Below, in pieces: positions 37,001 through 49,095 of a stretch of 64,000 bases of DNA. The translations under genes and the position numbers were made by a program. The notes under the pieces were generated by a model. That model saw only the letters and a list, made by a program, of their open reading frames with translations, made no database searches and was not told the origin of the DNA. Origin of the DNA: Ricordea florida (taxonomy: Eukaryota; Cnidaria; Anthozoa; Corallimorpharia; Ricordeidae). Where the stretch lies: contig OX453275.1 of NCBI GenBank assembly GCA_949710005.1, positions 501,001 through 565,000 on the forward strand. Reading direction: 5' to 3'. The first letter of the stretch is position 1. Each line of letters begins with the position of its first letter.

Positions 37001-40000
37001 GTAATATGTAAATATATTTTTTTAATGTAAATAGATTTTTTCATTTTTTTCACTTTCATTTCATATATGTATGTATGTACGTACGTACGTACGCACGTAG
37101 GTAGCTAGGTAGGTAGGTATGTATGTATGTATGTACTACAACAACCCTTACATAATGCAGGCCCTTTAATAGTGCTTAAGGGGGGAGTGGGGGACAGAAC
37201 TTGTGCCCGTGATGTTTAGAGGAAAACCTTGAAGGATGATGAAGATCCTGCGCTTCCTGCCTTTATCAACAGAAGGAAACATCGGCTCCACTGATGTTTC
37301 AAAATGGCGGCAGTTTCTAAGAGTTTCAATTTAGTTTGTAATAAACAATTAAAATATCGCGTCAATTCCGCTATCTAATTTGCAAACAACGCCGAATTGC
37401 TTCGGTAGTAACTCTTGTATATTCTTTTCAAGGAAGATTTGAATTTCCCCCCGTCTAATTTAAGAAAACTTTCCTCCGTGATTGCTGTTTTCCGTACTAA
37501 TGGCTTATGAGCTGATAGCCTGAGAGTAGGGAACCAATCAGCGTTTGCTCATATCCGGGGGTTGTAGATAATACGCTATAAACAACGGTATCATGGAGAT
37601 AATCTTACCACTTCAAATGATATAACAGCGTTTCAGTGTAGTTTTCTATTTCATCATGTAGCTCGTGCAGGGCTCGACGCATATCACCCTCACTAATGTA
37701 TTTGCCAGCCACGTCATCAGCGGTGACAAGATCTGCTTAAACACCAAAACCAACATCGAACGGAGTAAATACATGTACGGCTACTGAATAGTGCTGTACT
37801 GTAGTACTGTTTGTTTCACTATACAGAGTGGTTCTTACTTTTCATCTGTGCATCAAACCATGCCGTGTGACCATTCTTTGGAAAGCTACTGAACAGTACA
37901 ATACTGTGGCACTGTTTGTTTTACTATACAGTGTGGTTCTAACTCTTTCATCTGTGGATCAAACCATGCAGTGTGACCATTGTTTGTAAAGCTACGGAAC
38001 AGTACTGTACTGTGGTACTGTTTGTTTTACTATACAGTGTGGTTCTGACTTTTTCATCTGTGGATCAAACCATGTAGTGTGACCATTCTTTGTAAGGCTA
38101 CTGAACAGTACTGCACTGTAGTGCTGTTTGTTTCACTATACAGAGTGGTTCTTACTTTTCATCTGTGCATCAAACCATGCAGTGTGACCATTCTTTGGAA
38201 AGCTACTGAACAGTACTGTACTGTGGTACTGTTTGTTTTACTATACAGTGTGGTTCTAACTTTTTCATCTGTGTATCAAACCATGCCGTGTGACCATTCT
38301 TTGTAAAGCTACTGAACAGTACTGTACTGTGGTACTGTTTGTTTTACTATACAGTGTGGTTCTAACGTTTTCATCTGTGGATCAAACCATGCAGTGTGAC
38401 CATTCTTTGGAAAGCTACTGACCAGTACTGTACTGTGGTACTGTTTGTTTTACTATACAGTGTGGTTCTAACTTTTTCATCTGTGTATCAAACCATGTTG
38501 TGTGACCATTCTTTGTAAAGCTACTGAACAGTACTGTACTGTGGTACTGTTTGTTTTACTATACATTGTGGTTCTAACTTTTTCATCTGTGTATCAAACC
38601 ATGCCGTGTGACCATTCTTTGTAAAGCTACTGAACAGTACTGTACTGTGGTACTGTTTGTTTTACTGTACAGCGTGGTTCTAACTTTTTCTTCTGTGAAT
38701 AAAACCATGCAGTGTGACCATTCTTTGTAAAGCTACTGAACAGTACTGTACTGTGGCACTGTTTGTTTTACTATACAGTGTGGTTCTTACTTTTTCATCT
38801 GTGGATAAAACCATGCACTGTGACTATTCTTTAAAAAGCTGCTGAACAGAATATACATACCTTTAAGACAATTCACTAGTGCCCTCCACGTGTGTGATCT
38901 GTCTCCTCTGCTCATGTGAAGAGTTCTCCTGATCTGCTTCACGTCCAGGAGAGAGAAATAACACGACAGGAATCTTGACCGTTTGGCGTCTAACTCACTC
39001 CTTTCATGATTATTTACAGCATTGGTGGTAACACTGTGGCCGTGAAGGGAAATTCTTTCAGTTTGACACTGATCACACTCCAATTCATACTCTTGTGATA
39101 TATCCAAACTCCTGTTCTCTGGTTCCTTGGAAATCACTAAGTTTTTTTCGCCCATATTATTACCTACAATTTCATCTGAACACTCCTGCCCTGTTTGATC
39201 GCCTGGCTTTTGCCATGTTTGACAATGGGAAGCTTCACTTATCGTAGATCTGTCTTCTTCATCTCTTTGGCAAACAGCATCCACTTTTATTGGTTCAGCT
39301 ACACCAGGACGTCCCATATCATCTGACTCTTGCATCACAGTATTATCACAGTCCGTATTATTCCCTGGCGGAACTGCGTAACCCTTGCTACCGTCAGAGA
39401 GGATTTTTTCATTTTCTTCGGCATTTACACCACCCATGTCCTGTGCAAGTGAAGCTACTGAGTTTGGACCGTGTGTTGATATAATACTAACCAATGTTGA
39501 TAAATCCTTCTGAACATCACGCAGACCAGACGTGGGCACGCCGTTTTGGCAACCGGTTCCATTATCCTCAGTTTCCTCTGAGATGACACGAGGCGACATC
39601 TTATATGACGTACAAGACAGGTTATCACCGTTGGTAACATCATTCTTCATATCACCCCACGCACTACTTGATGTAGCACCATGTAAGATGCTATAATGGG
39701 GTCCGGCACATGAGGTGTAAGGAGCTTGACCCGGCCCAGCAGTATCATACTCGACGTCATCGTAAGAAGGTTCTAATGTAGTGTTATTTAAGACGCCAGT
39801 CCGTGATATTTGAGTTTGTAGCTGATCACTGGTGAGGTCATATTCCCCAATGGAACACGATGTTTTAGATGCAGATTCGATGGTCACGTCGTCATGTGAA
39901 ACGTCTACACAAGTAGGAAAATGAAGTGAAGAATTCAGAGCGTTTTCCCTGTAAATTTTCTCACGAGGCAATTCTTGCAGATGATCAAGTCCATAAATAG

Positions 40001-41252
40001 CTGTATCAAAACACATCCTTACCAAACATGACACATTATCCAGTGCTGTATCGTCAAGAAATGCACGTAAACTAATCTCACATGTTCTCTGTTCGTTAAT
40101 TTTGTGAAGTTCTTGACAGCACTTCATTGCTGCATGAAGTTTTGGAATCCACTCCTCTAAGATCTGAAGAAGACTTTTGATACTGAACAGTACCTCAGGA
40201 CATTTTACTTTGATCCTTGAAAGAAAGAAACAAATGGAGAACTCCAAATTTGAGTTATGGAAGGTTTGCTAACTCTTCACTTCAAGAGTCAAGCCTTGAG
40301 TCACTGTATGTAGTTCTAAATTTAAACATTCCACATTAAAAAATGAATCACAAAATGTGGTTCAAAGCTTTCACTCTACAAATAACAGAGTCAAATCTTA
40401 AGTAACAAGATATATTTCCACTTTCACTCCATGAGCAATCAAATCTTAAATCACATCAAACTTTAATGAACTAAAAAACCAGATAAAAATTCAAACTGCC
40501 ACCATTGCTGTTGAGAAAATTGCACCACAGCAGTAATTGTCCATACCTATCCACATAATATTTCAAACTGATTCTAGTCAATTTACTCAATCAGGTTTTT
40601 TGCTGCGCACTTCTCAAAAGACCCGAAAACTTTCTGGGGCGAAAAGACAACTGCTAAAATACAAAACAATCAATCTACAAACTCGCCATACGTAAAGCAA
40701 TCTTGAAAAATCAATTTCGTAGATTATTAAAAACCAAGTGCTTTGCTGATATAACAATGAAGACTAGTGAACTTCAAAGACAGTACCGAGTATCTGCGGA
40801 ACACTGAATGAGTTCTTCAACTTCTGGTGGACATTTTAATTCTTCTGACTTGTCTGAGGTGGAGTCCGTGTGCACACTGTGTTCCATGTTAGGGGAGGGT
40901 GGAAAAATAGAGACGCCTTCATTGGCGGGCATAAGTTTCTTCTTTAGAAGTCCTTTAGCTTTAGACAGCATAGCTGGAATAGCAGGAGTAATTTCTAGCT
41001 GTATTGTACCATTAAATGGTTTTTGGGGTTCAGAGAGACGTCTGGTTCTAACCTACAGCAACAAACGGAAATACAATGCAAGATGCTCAATCAAATACCA
41101 GAATCACGTTTAAAATAGCGAAATGTGATATGTCTTAACATTAACAGTTATATTTACGAGTCATAATTCCGAGGTATTTGTATGTAATTAATGACCCACC
41201 ATGTAATTCAGTTTATGCTGCAAAAAGGTTGAATGAACGATCATTATTATTA

Positions 41253-41330
<78 letters not shown>

Positions 41331-44300
41331 GAAGTAATGAGGGTTGACAATGTAGGGGACAGATACATAAATCGATGGAAACAGAGGACAGAAAAATCAA
41401 CTTTCTCAGCATTGCTCTGAATAATGCACCAAGGGGACAAGTTGTATGACTGTCAAAAGAAAAACTGAAAAAGGCAGCTTCACATCCGGGTAAGTCCTCA
41501 AAAGTAGACAAGCGCAGCTTGTAATGATGACGTCACAACAGGCAAAGTAGTGATTTACGTCCCAGTTCAATTTTGAGAACAAAAATGCACGTACGAGAGT
41601 TGAGTTCCTTGACAATTTAAAGTGATAGCCCACGGACAAACATGAGGTCGCTCCATGCAGGCTAAAAAGTGTAGGAAAAGCGATTGTTAAAAAAAACTTG
41701 ATCGCAATTGTGTTTAGCAGGCTAATAAATAGTATGATCTGTGATAATGTTAATTTTTAACCAATTTACAGGGTGACACCATTAGTCGTTTTGAAACAGT
41801 TCAGTTTACCACACTGAGCCAGTGATACCCACCTCTGTGATGTCAAATCCAGCGGAGTAAGTCCCTCGAAAAGATGAGCTTCTTGCATGAGAAGAGGCTG
41901 TCAGTGAGAATTCTGAAAAATTGTGGTACTGTCAGTTTGAAGGGAAGGTAATATCACCATGTTATCACATTCACATTCAAGCCTCTCAAAATCCAATAAA
42001 TAATTTCTCCACGGAAACAACACAAATATTTCTCACATTCAGTTACTGGTACCTTGGCCTTGTCGAAAGTGAGGTGAATCGATATCTAAATGGGAGAGAA
42101 ATCGTAGCAGTGGTTCAAAGCAATATTATACTATTAACGAATCAATATAAACTACAAAACTGAAACAAGGACAAGCAACCTTGAGCAACTTATTCTGTTG
42201 TGCTTTGAGCTGGAAATTTCAGTCCGTAGATAAAAGCATCCAGTTCAAGCAAATACTGTTTTATTACAATATCTGTTAAACAAACGTCAGATCAACTTCC
42301 ACAAAGACTCACCAACAGTTACAACTCTTTTCTTCTTTTTCCGTTTCTCTTTTGAATTGAGCTTCTCCTTCCTAGAGAAACAAGATAAATTCTTCCCTAA
42401 GAAAAGGTCAGATGTCACATAAAGTCGAGTCTTTATCCTTGTTGAAATGTTTTTATATCTTTTGTCAGTTAATGCTAAAATCAGTATGCCCTTTCCCTCA
42501 TTCCAAATAAGTAGAACGAACTAATAAAACATCTGTTTCAGAGAAACTATATTGGCTCCTGATGCTATTAAAAATGGGCTTTTCACTGAGGCTAAGAAAT
42601 TGATGAATGAACATAAAGCTTTTATTCGCCAAAAATTCCTTGAGATTTCTCAATCATTTGCTGGGCTTTACGACACAAACCATTCACAAGACATTCACAA
42701 CTTACTTTTCTGCCGGTTCTTCTTCTGTGACGGTACCTTCGTTCCCAGACTGCCTGGATTCACTCTCATCCGAATGGTAAGGACTAATGTCAAGTTCTAT
42801 TTTCTCTTCCTTAAAAACACTGTCTTCTTCCTTAATCATCTGCATCCCAGCTTCACTGCTTTGATTGTTGCTCACTGAGGAGTTCATTTCAATAAATTCA
42901 GAAGACACTTGTTCACTGGAGTTGTCTTGAGATTGACCAATCACAGAGCTGTCAGCTGATCGGGTTCGTTTAAGATGAAGGGTCTCTTTGTACCTTTCTG
43001 GTGTGAATTTCTTGGCAGCAGCTGCCGCTGTCATTAAAATGCCTTCAAACGACACATCAGCACTCCAGTGCTTCCTAACCTTTCGATGCAAACTCGCCTT
43101 GGAAGTGGTATGATCCACAGAATGCTGCACTGCTAAGGGGGTATCAGTAGCCTCAGTTGAAGGTATCACCCCAGGGTCTGAAGCAGTTGAAAATGTCTCT
43201 TGATCATCACTGCAAACACTTACAGTATCAGGACTGTCAATCAAACTACTGCTGCCATGGTAAGTCAGTGGGTCATCACTTCCATAGGTGTCTGGCTCCA
43301 TGTCATGTTCTAGTTCATCCAGTTTTGCAAAAACCTCCTAAAACAATCACAGCAATTAAAAACAGAAATCAAAAGCAACCACTACCAATTAAGATTGTGT
43401 CTGGACTTGTCCCCAAAAGGTCCCAATATCCAGTCCTGCATCAGTTTGACAGTCAGTACGACCACTTGTTTCTCGGCTGCACTAGTTCAAATTCTCAATT
43501 GTTCTAATAATAATGTAATTACCAACAACTTGCCTCCTGTCTGGAGGGTCTACTGATTCTTTCTATTATGTTCTGTTCGCATTAAAGCAGTTTTCAAATT
43601 ACTTTCATACACCCAAAACCAAATCAATACTCAATATCTGTCATGATCTATCACAACAGTTACATAGAGTTATGAGTAATTCACAAATCAGAGCTCAAGA
43701 CAAAAAAGATCCTGACCTCAACCATACGAAAACACATGGATGAGTAATGGGTAATATGACAAAACAAACAAACCTGATTTTCTTCCTCAGATAAACTTTC
43801 TTTGAGACTTGTAATCATTGAAATAGGTACCAGGTCTCTGGCAGATGCAGGAATAATGTAATGCTTGCAATCAATAAGCACCTTTGGAAATTGCAAATGG
43901 AGAGAAATGAACTGTGCACAAGCATGTCATACAACACTACAACTGAGACCCCCTCTCATTCACACACACATGCATACATAAGATGCTTCAGTGCCCAATG
44001 CATTGACTAAAGGGAAAAACATGTGACTTATGATTACAAGAATTGTCTGCAAGGGGAATTTCTTTCAACTTGGTTCTGTTACAAGAAAAGGTAAATCTAC
44101 CATAATGATAATTATATTTCATTTTTTTATACCGTTTAACACACTAATACAAGTATAGGAAACTTTTTGTAGATTTAAAAATGTGGTGATAATGTTTAAC
44201 AACTGAAACTGAGTTACCTTTAAACACTGCTCAATCTCACCCATTCTGTACAGTTTTGATAAACACTCCTTGACAGATAGAAGTGCAAACCATCTGATAC

Positions 44301-47300
44301 CATGTTCAGTATCATACACATAAAGCTCATTCCCAATACAACAGACATCTTGAATCTCTACAAAAAAAACAAAGAATTGAACAGATCATTTCAAATGAAG
44401 AGTTCCATGCAAGAATGCACAACTCATTCGTGCTAAACTAAGTTCCTACACACCTGTATCCCACGCATACCATGAAACCAACTGCCCTAATGCAGGGTCC
44501 ATGATATAAAGTGATGACCCACTCCATGTCACCAGAAAGCAACTCCTGGTGAAGAAAAAAAATTTGTAAATGTCTCCTTAGAAATGCAGATCAAAATGTC
44601 AAAAATATCTTAAGAAAGATATGCAGATAAAGGAACATTCTGAACTAACTGCATCAAACATTTCTGAGAAATGATTGGAGGCTACCTGACAAGTTGAAGC
44701 TTGGCAAAATTAACAGACTGTGGCCTAAAACTCTCCTCTGGTGACAGCAAAACACCATTGTGACTGTAAGCAAATGAACACAAACACAGGTTCTACAAGT
44801 GATGACTAACCAAACCAAACACTTAGGTACCATATCCAGATACCGGTGAGTGGTTTCACCAAATCGCCATAAAGTGATCAATTACCCTTGCTAGTTCTTT
44901 AATTTCAATTTTTATTGAGAATAGTTTCGTAGCAATAAATACCAACTTGCTACACTGTCATGCTTGAGTTGATTACAGGGATAGCCTCTTGTTTGGGCAA
45001 ACAATGGCTAATGTATTTAAATAAATAAAAAAGAAAAAAAATTGGGACTCTCCACGTAGTTGTTCAAGGTAAAGCCATATGGATGTTTATCTTGTCAGAC
45101 TACTCACCCATAACCTCTACATGTCGTTGTTCAAGGTAAAGCTCTATGGGTGTTTATCTCGTCAGACTACTCACCCATAACCTAGCAAAGGCACTGGTGC
45201 TTTAGCCAGAAGGTTTTTATATTGCTGGGTTCCCATAACTTGTCCATCTATGCTTGCCTTTTGATCAGAACATAAAATACATGTAGTAATATTGCCCATT
45301 ACTTCCTACAGGAAAAAAACTCACACTAAACATCATAAATGAAATTCACAAATAATGTAAATAAACATCACTGTTACAAATCATAAGCCAGAGCAGTGAA
45401 GTTTACCGCACTTTTCAAATCACCATCAATAGGACATGTAATTTGACGCTTGTGTATATGTCATTGATTTATTGGTTTATTGATTTTAACGATTGCTGTG
45501 ATTACAATGTCCAATGACGTTTTATTATGTCTTGATCACTTATTGTTTACTGGCTTTTCTCAGAACCCATGCTGACCAACCTTCCATAACCTGGAACCAG
45601 GTCGCGCAGAATAAATCAGAAAACCTCCTGCACTGCTGTCCTTGAAAAAGCAACTACCATAAAGTCCATCCCTGGACAAAGGAAACAGGAACAAAATTAA
45701 AATGAACAAGAAGACGCCTGAAGACATTTACGCGGGATGTGTTGGTTTAAAATTGCTGACGCAGTATGTTTTTTTGCTGATTGTGCTATCGTGGATATCC
45801 ATGGTGCAATCCAACCTGACTTGCATGTGATTCGGAGTTACAGCCAATACAAATCACACAATTTTTTCGCGACAGGCTTGGGATACGGGAAAGTTAAAAA
45901 AACAAGGCAATTTTTGACTCCCAAGACGACAAAAGGAATGCGCTACAGAATTTTATACGCTGGCTGACTACGTCATCCTGCGTAATAATTGTCTTTGTTA
46001 ATGACAATAAATACTGTCAAAATAATGAAAACATAGAAGTTGACTGTAGTCATTACAAAGCTGAATCAGCATTGCTTTTTATTAAGCTAACTAGATCTAA
46101 CTTTGTAGAGTATTAAGTGTCATATGATCACACAATTCTAAAATAACATATTTAAAAATAATTGTTTTTTATGTTTTTGATTGGATCAATTTTATTTTAA
46201 TTCTCTTTTAATACTCACTAACTGCTTCAGTTGAGATTTGACATATAACATGAGATATTTGTACCTTGGCTTTACACCAACAGACACGCAGTCCAAGCTG
46301 TAAAAAGACAAATATTAATACTATAATAAAAATGAAAAATGATTAATAAAATAATAATAATTATTATTATATTGCTTCTGGCCAAAATAGTTCTGGTATT
46401 TAACAATGACCAGACAAAAAAAAGGATAATAAATTTTACATACTGACGCATCTTGATAGGATTTATTATTAACAAACCTTGTGAGATTCACAACAGCAGT
46501 TTTATTGGTGGTAGACACAAGAAGCTTTTCGAAAGCCAGGTCTAACTGTACAATTGGTGTCTGTGCTTTAGCAACTACTTGGGTGGGACGAAACAAAGCT
46601 AAACCCTTGTTTTGATAATGGTTTGCAGAAAGAGAATGCTGCAGACACAAAAACAGTAAAATCATACTGACATTAGCATTTATGAATGTAAATAACGATT
46701 ATGAATGGAAATTCATTCCAATAATTTTTAGTCTCAAAAGGTTATACAATATACCTTGCTAGACAGTGGCACATGAACCACACTCACAACTCCTTTGTCA
46801 TCTCCAGCAAACAAACTAGTTTCATTTTCATCCCAACACAATGCAGTTACTCTTGCATCTCTGTGTTCCTCTGAACGACGAATAAACTGAAATTTAAAAG
46901 GCTGTCTCTTACTAAATGACATTGATACAACTGTACAGTCAATGACCAACAAAGGGCTAACAACATCCATTTACAGAGTGTCTCAGGAGAATTTTTTTAA
47001 AGTTGCAAAATTGGTGGTAGTATAGGAAAAACTTTTAAAATCAAAATGTGAAAGGCGGTCATAAATAAGAGCAGTTTTGTTATCTGCATTCGCAGTCAAT
47101 GAATGTTCTCAGAAGAAATAATAATAATTTATTCTGTACATTTATTTACCTTTGGCTTGTCTCTGCGCCTTTCGGCAACTTCCCAAACCAAAACAATACC
47201 ATTACTAAAAAATAAAGCCAATGGTTAATTAACATCAGCACAATTCTGACTGCTTCAAAAATCAAAAATAAAATTTTCATACCTACTGGTTTTTAATAAA

Positions 47301-47550
47301 ATAGTCAAATAGTACCGGTAATGGTGATCATTAAACTTTGAATCAAGGTTTTGGACAGCAAGAGAAGGAAAAAAGAATGAGTGAACATGTGATTTATTGT
47401 CTATAATCCTACTTGTAATAAACAAATTAGACATTTGCTACACGGTCATCTGATTTTGTAATCACTTGACATAATATGCTTGAAGTACCTTGTTGCGACT
47501 CCCAGGAGACTGCAATTGGCAGACAAGCAAACCATATTCACAGCACCATC
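34100..47550 (-). CDS. HPS5: HPS5, BLOC-2 complex subunit (all but the first exon(s))
   Basis: Exons from 5' to 3': 47489-47550, 47150-47204, 46755-46886, 46478-46638, 46265-46297, 45581-45671, 45175-45257, 44686-44763, 44454-44545, 44218-44357, 43774-43881, 42706-43337, 42313-42371, 41833-41912, 40787-41052, 38861-40215, 37609-37732, 36755-36940, 35377-35493, 35141-35260, 34931-35043, 34563-34851, 34100-34319. Lengths sum to 4596 bp, so the frame is continuous (1531 codons plus stop). The N-terminal part is a WD40-type propeller (IVLVWEVAERRRDKPK, RVTALCWDENETSLFAGDD, YSARPGSRLWK), the C-terminal part an alpha-solenoid ending in LKKLDSYLWSQR, matching animal HPS5. BLOC-2 (HPS3, HPS5, HPS6) directs cargo to lysosome-related organelles. 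The product is longer than the vertebrate protein because of the 1.36-kb, disordered, acidic exon 38861-40215. The first exon(s) lie right of the Polinton, outside the window. Confidence 0.9.
36054..36160. repeat. Inverted-repeat element
   Basis: The left arm ACTTATTAACC...GGTCATTACAGGGAAT is complementary to the right arm ATTCCCTTGTAATGACC...GGTTAATAAGT. It follows a GC-rich block (35720-36050) rich in GCTCCGCTTCGCG words. Both are in an HPS5 intron with no coding signal. Confidence 0.6.
37061..37135. repeat. Tetranucleotide microsatellite (GTAT/GTAC/GTAG)n
   Basis: This is an uninterrupted run of 4-bp units that changes from TATG through TACG and TAGG and back to TATG. Confidence 0.9.
37775..38850 (+). 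repeat. 106-bp tandem repeat array, about ten units
   Basis: The units are 105-107 bp and contain CTGAACAGTACTGTACTG, TTTGTTTTACTATACAG and ATCAAACCATGCAGTGTGA. The array ends within about 15 bp of the 38861 splice donor of the largest HPS5 exon. Units are well conserved in the middle (38200-38760) and diverge at the edges. Confidence 0.9.
41242..41328. repeat. (ATT)n microsatellite
   Basis: About 28 trinucleotide units lie in an HPS5 intron. They give poly-Leu, poly-Ile and poly-Asn frames that are artefacts. Confidence 0.95.
45059..45183. repeat. 58-bp tandem duplication covering an HPS5 splice donor
   Basis: Two copies (45059-45116 and 45126-45183) begin GTTGTTCAAGGTAAAG and end with CTCACCCATAACCT. 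On the minus strand the right-hand copy contains the real end of the exon at 45175 (GG|GTGAGT). The left-hand copy is a second identical donor context inside the intron. Confidence 0.8.
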
Positions 47551-47711
47551 CTAACAATCAATCAAAATTACTGTTCAAGTCAATTAATGAACAAAACAAC
47601 AAACAAATGAAAAGACAACTGATTGATGTAATATCTAATGGAACTGGACTAGAAAACAAATGCTCTGTTGTCACACAATACACTGTGCAGTAAGATTAAT
47701 GTAAGGGCTGC

Positions 47712-47954
47712 ACTACTATGTTACCGGAAAAATAAGTGGGTTTTTTTAAAATTTTTTTAAATTTTTTTTGATTTTTTTTCTTAAAATTTCCGGTGAGTTT
47801 CTAGCCCAATTTTACCAGAATTTTATGTATGGTTTGAAAAAACTTATCAGAGATTTGTCAGAAAATTAAACAGGAGTTTATAAAGTGTGAAAAAAATATT
47901 TGAATTTATGATTTAAAGTTTTGAAATAAATTATTAAAAAATGGAGCAACTAAA
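47712..47954 (+). repeat. Left terminal inverted repeat (243 bp)
   Basis: It matches the complement of 63425-63668 over its whole length apart from one base in a T-run (8 against 9 T). It includes the promoter-like TTTAAAG and the first 14 bases of the coding region of the left terminal gene. Confidence 0.95.
47912..47918 (+). promoter_or_regulatory. Element-type promoter motif TTTAAAG in the left TIR
   Basis: It ends 23 nt before the start at 47941, with the same sequence and spacing as its mirror copy before the polymerase gene. Confidence 0.6.
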
Positions 47955-48384
47955 TAATTTATATCTTTATAAACTAAAAAAAATTGCGAGTGAGTTAAAA
48001 ATTAAAGGGAGATCAAAAATGGATAGAAAAGATTTGATTAATGAGATTAAAAAATTTAAAGAGGAGGAAATTAATAATTTAATTGAAAAAGTTACTACTA
48101 ATAGCATTTATATTTGTATTCATGGAAAACTTAAATATTTTTGTAAAGAATGCGGCGGCTCACAAATATGCGAACATGATGGAATTAAGTATGTTTGTAA
48201 AAAGTGTAGAGGTTCTCAAATATGTAAACATAATAAATATAAGTATCGTTGTAAAGAATGTGGAGGATCACAAATATGCAAACATGGTAAACAAAAACAA
48301 CAATGTAAAGAATGTGGGGGTTCACAAATATGTGGGCATGGAAAACAAAAAGCTTCTTGTAAGGAATGTAAAATTAAAAAATGA
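47941..48384 (+). CDS. SAP-like domain plus 18-residue Cys/His repeat protein
   Basis: The product has 147 residues. Residues 1-45 (MEQLNNLYLYKLKKIASELK then IKGRSKMDRKDLINEIKKF) look like a SAP/Rho-N-type helix-extended-loop-helix DNA-binding domain. Residues 60-147 are about four and a half copies of an 18-residue unit C-x2-C-GGSQI-C-x-H-x6 (cysteines 68, 71, 77, His79 and every 18 thereafter). The unit could bind zinc. Similar CxxCGGSxICxHG repeats are known to me mainly from giant DNA viruses and algae. The first codons lie inside the left TIR, so the protein begins with the same residues as the polymerase. The next gene starts 36 bp downstream on the same strand. Likely a nucleic-acid-binding accessory or regulatory protein; function unproven. 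Confidence 0.75.
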   Translation: MEQLNNLYLYKLKKIASELKIKGRSKMDRKDLINEIKKFKEEEINNLIEKVTTNSIYICIHGKLKYFCKECGGSQICEHDGIKYVCKKCRGSQICKHNKYKYRCKECGGSQICKHGKQKQQCKECGGSQICGHGKQKASCKECKIKK

Positions 48385-48391
48385 ATTATGA

Positions 48392-48397
48392 TTTAAA
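48392..48397 (+). promoter_or_regulatory. Promoter-like TTTAAA before the second left-end gene
   Basis: It ends 24 nt before the start codon at 48421. It lacks the trailing G of the common form. Confidence 0.45.
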
Positions 48398-48420
48398 TAT
48401 ATAAAATAAAAGTATTAAAT

Positions 48421-49056
48421 ATGGAAAGACTAGTAAAGAATGTAAATACTGGAAAAATATTTATTATTTTAAAATATTATAATATAAAAAAACTTAGAAT
48501 TTGTGATTTTATAAAGTCAATAAAAAAAAATTTGTTAAAAAAGATATCAAAAAATCGTGTTTTTATTGATAAAAAAAATGGATATATTTTTGAAATTATT
48601 TATTATAATAAAGATGATGATGAATATGATAATGGATGCTCTTTTAATTATTACGAGGATATAAATTTTGGTGTGAATGGTATATTTGTTTATAAGTTTG
48701 TAAAAAATTTATTAAATTATGCCAATAAAAAGTTTAAAGAAATTTTAGAAGAATATGTTGGACTTGAGTATTATTATGAAAATAAGGAATATATTCTTGG
48801 TGATGGTTATGATGAAATTTTTGGTTATTATGATAAGGAATGTAATATTAATAAGTTTGATAAAAATTTTATTGTTGGGTCATTAAAGGTTAAAATAAAA
48901 ATAGATATTTATAAGTTAGAACATAAAAAGAAATTCTACAAAAAATTACATGATGAAATAGTTGCTGCAGTATGGCAGCCAAGTAGATATTTAGATTTTC
49001 AAGAATTAAGAGATTTGGAAGAAAGATGGCCAAAAAAAGTAAATAATCTTATATAA
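48421..49056 (+). CDS. Uncharacterised Polinton protein, 211 aa
   Basis: The product is rich in Lys, Tyr, Asn and Ile, as expected for the AT-rich element, and has no membrane helix. No known domain is visible. The C-terminus EIVAAVWQPSRYLDFQ resembles a short tryptophan-proline-serine-arginine tail motif (AWHPSR-like) that I associate with proteins of giant DNA viruses; this is a memory-based comparison. The start is supported by the TTTAAA motif upstream. It forms a plus-strand pair with the Cys/His repeat gene and ends 40 bp before the convergent minus-strand cluster. Confidence 0.65.
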   Translation: MERLVKNVNTGKIFIILKYYNIKKLRICDFIKSIKKNLLKKISKNRVFIDKKNGYIFEIIYYNKDDDEYDNGCSFNYYEDINFGVNGIFVYKFVKNLLNYANKKFKEILEEYVGLEYYYENKEYILGDGYDEIFGYYDKECNINKFDKNFIVGSLKVKIKIDIYKLEHKKKFYKKLHDEIVAAVWQPSRYLDFQELRDLEERWPKKVNNLI

Positions 49057-49095
49057 TTATGTTATATAACTCAAATAATAGTTACATAACAAAAT

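Noticed and set aside
38079..38306. 75-codon plus-strand frame
   Set aside because: It is a translation of the 106-bp satellite units.
37775..38850. CRISPR-like array of regularly spaced repeats
   Set aside because: Units are 106 bp and similar along their whole length with no unique spacers, so it is a satellite in a eukaryotic intron.
41188..41511. Long poly-Asn, poly-Ile and poly-Leu open frames
   Set aside because: All are translations of the (ATT)n microsatellite in an HPS5 intron.
42552..42878. 108-codon plus-strand frame next to an HPS5 exon
   Set aside because: Its second half is antisense to the 42706-43337 HPS5 exon, and the first half has no supported splice partner or domain.
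45737..45967. 76-codon plus-strand frame in an HPS5 intron
   Set aside because: No domain, splice context or conservation signal is visible.
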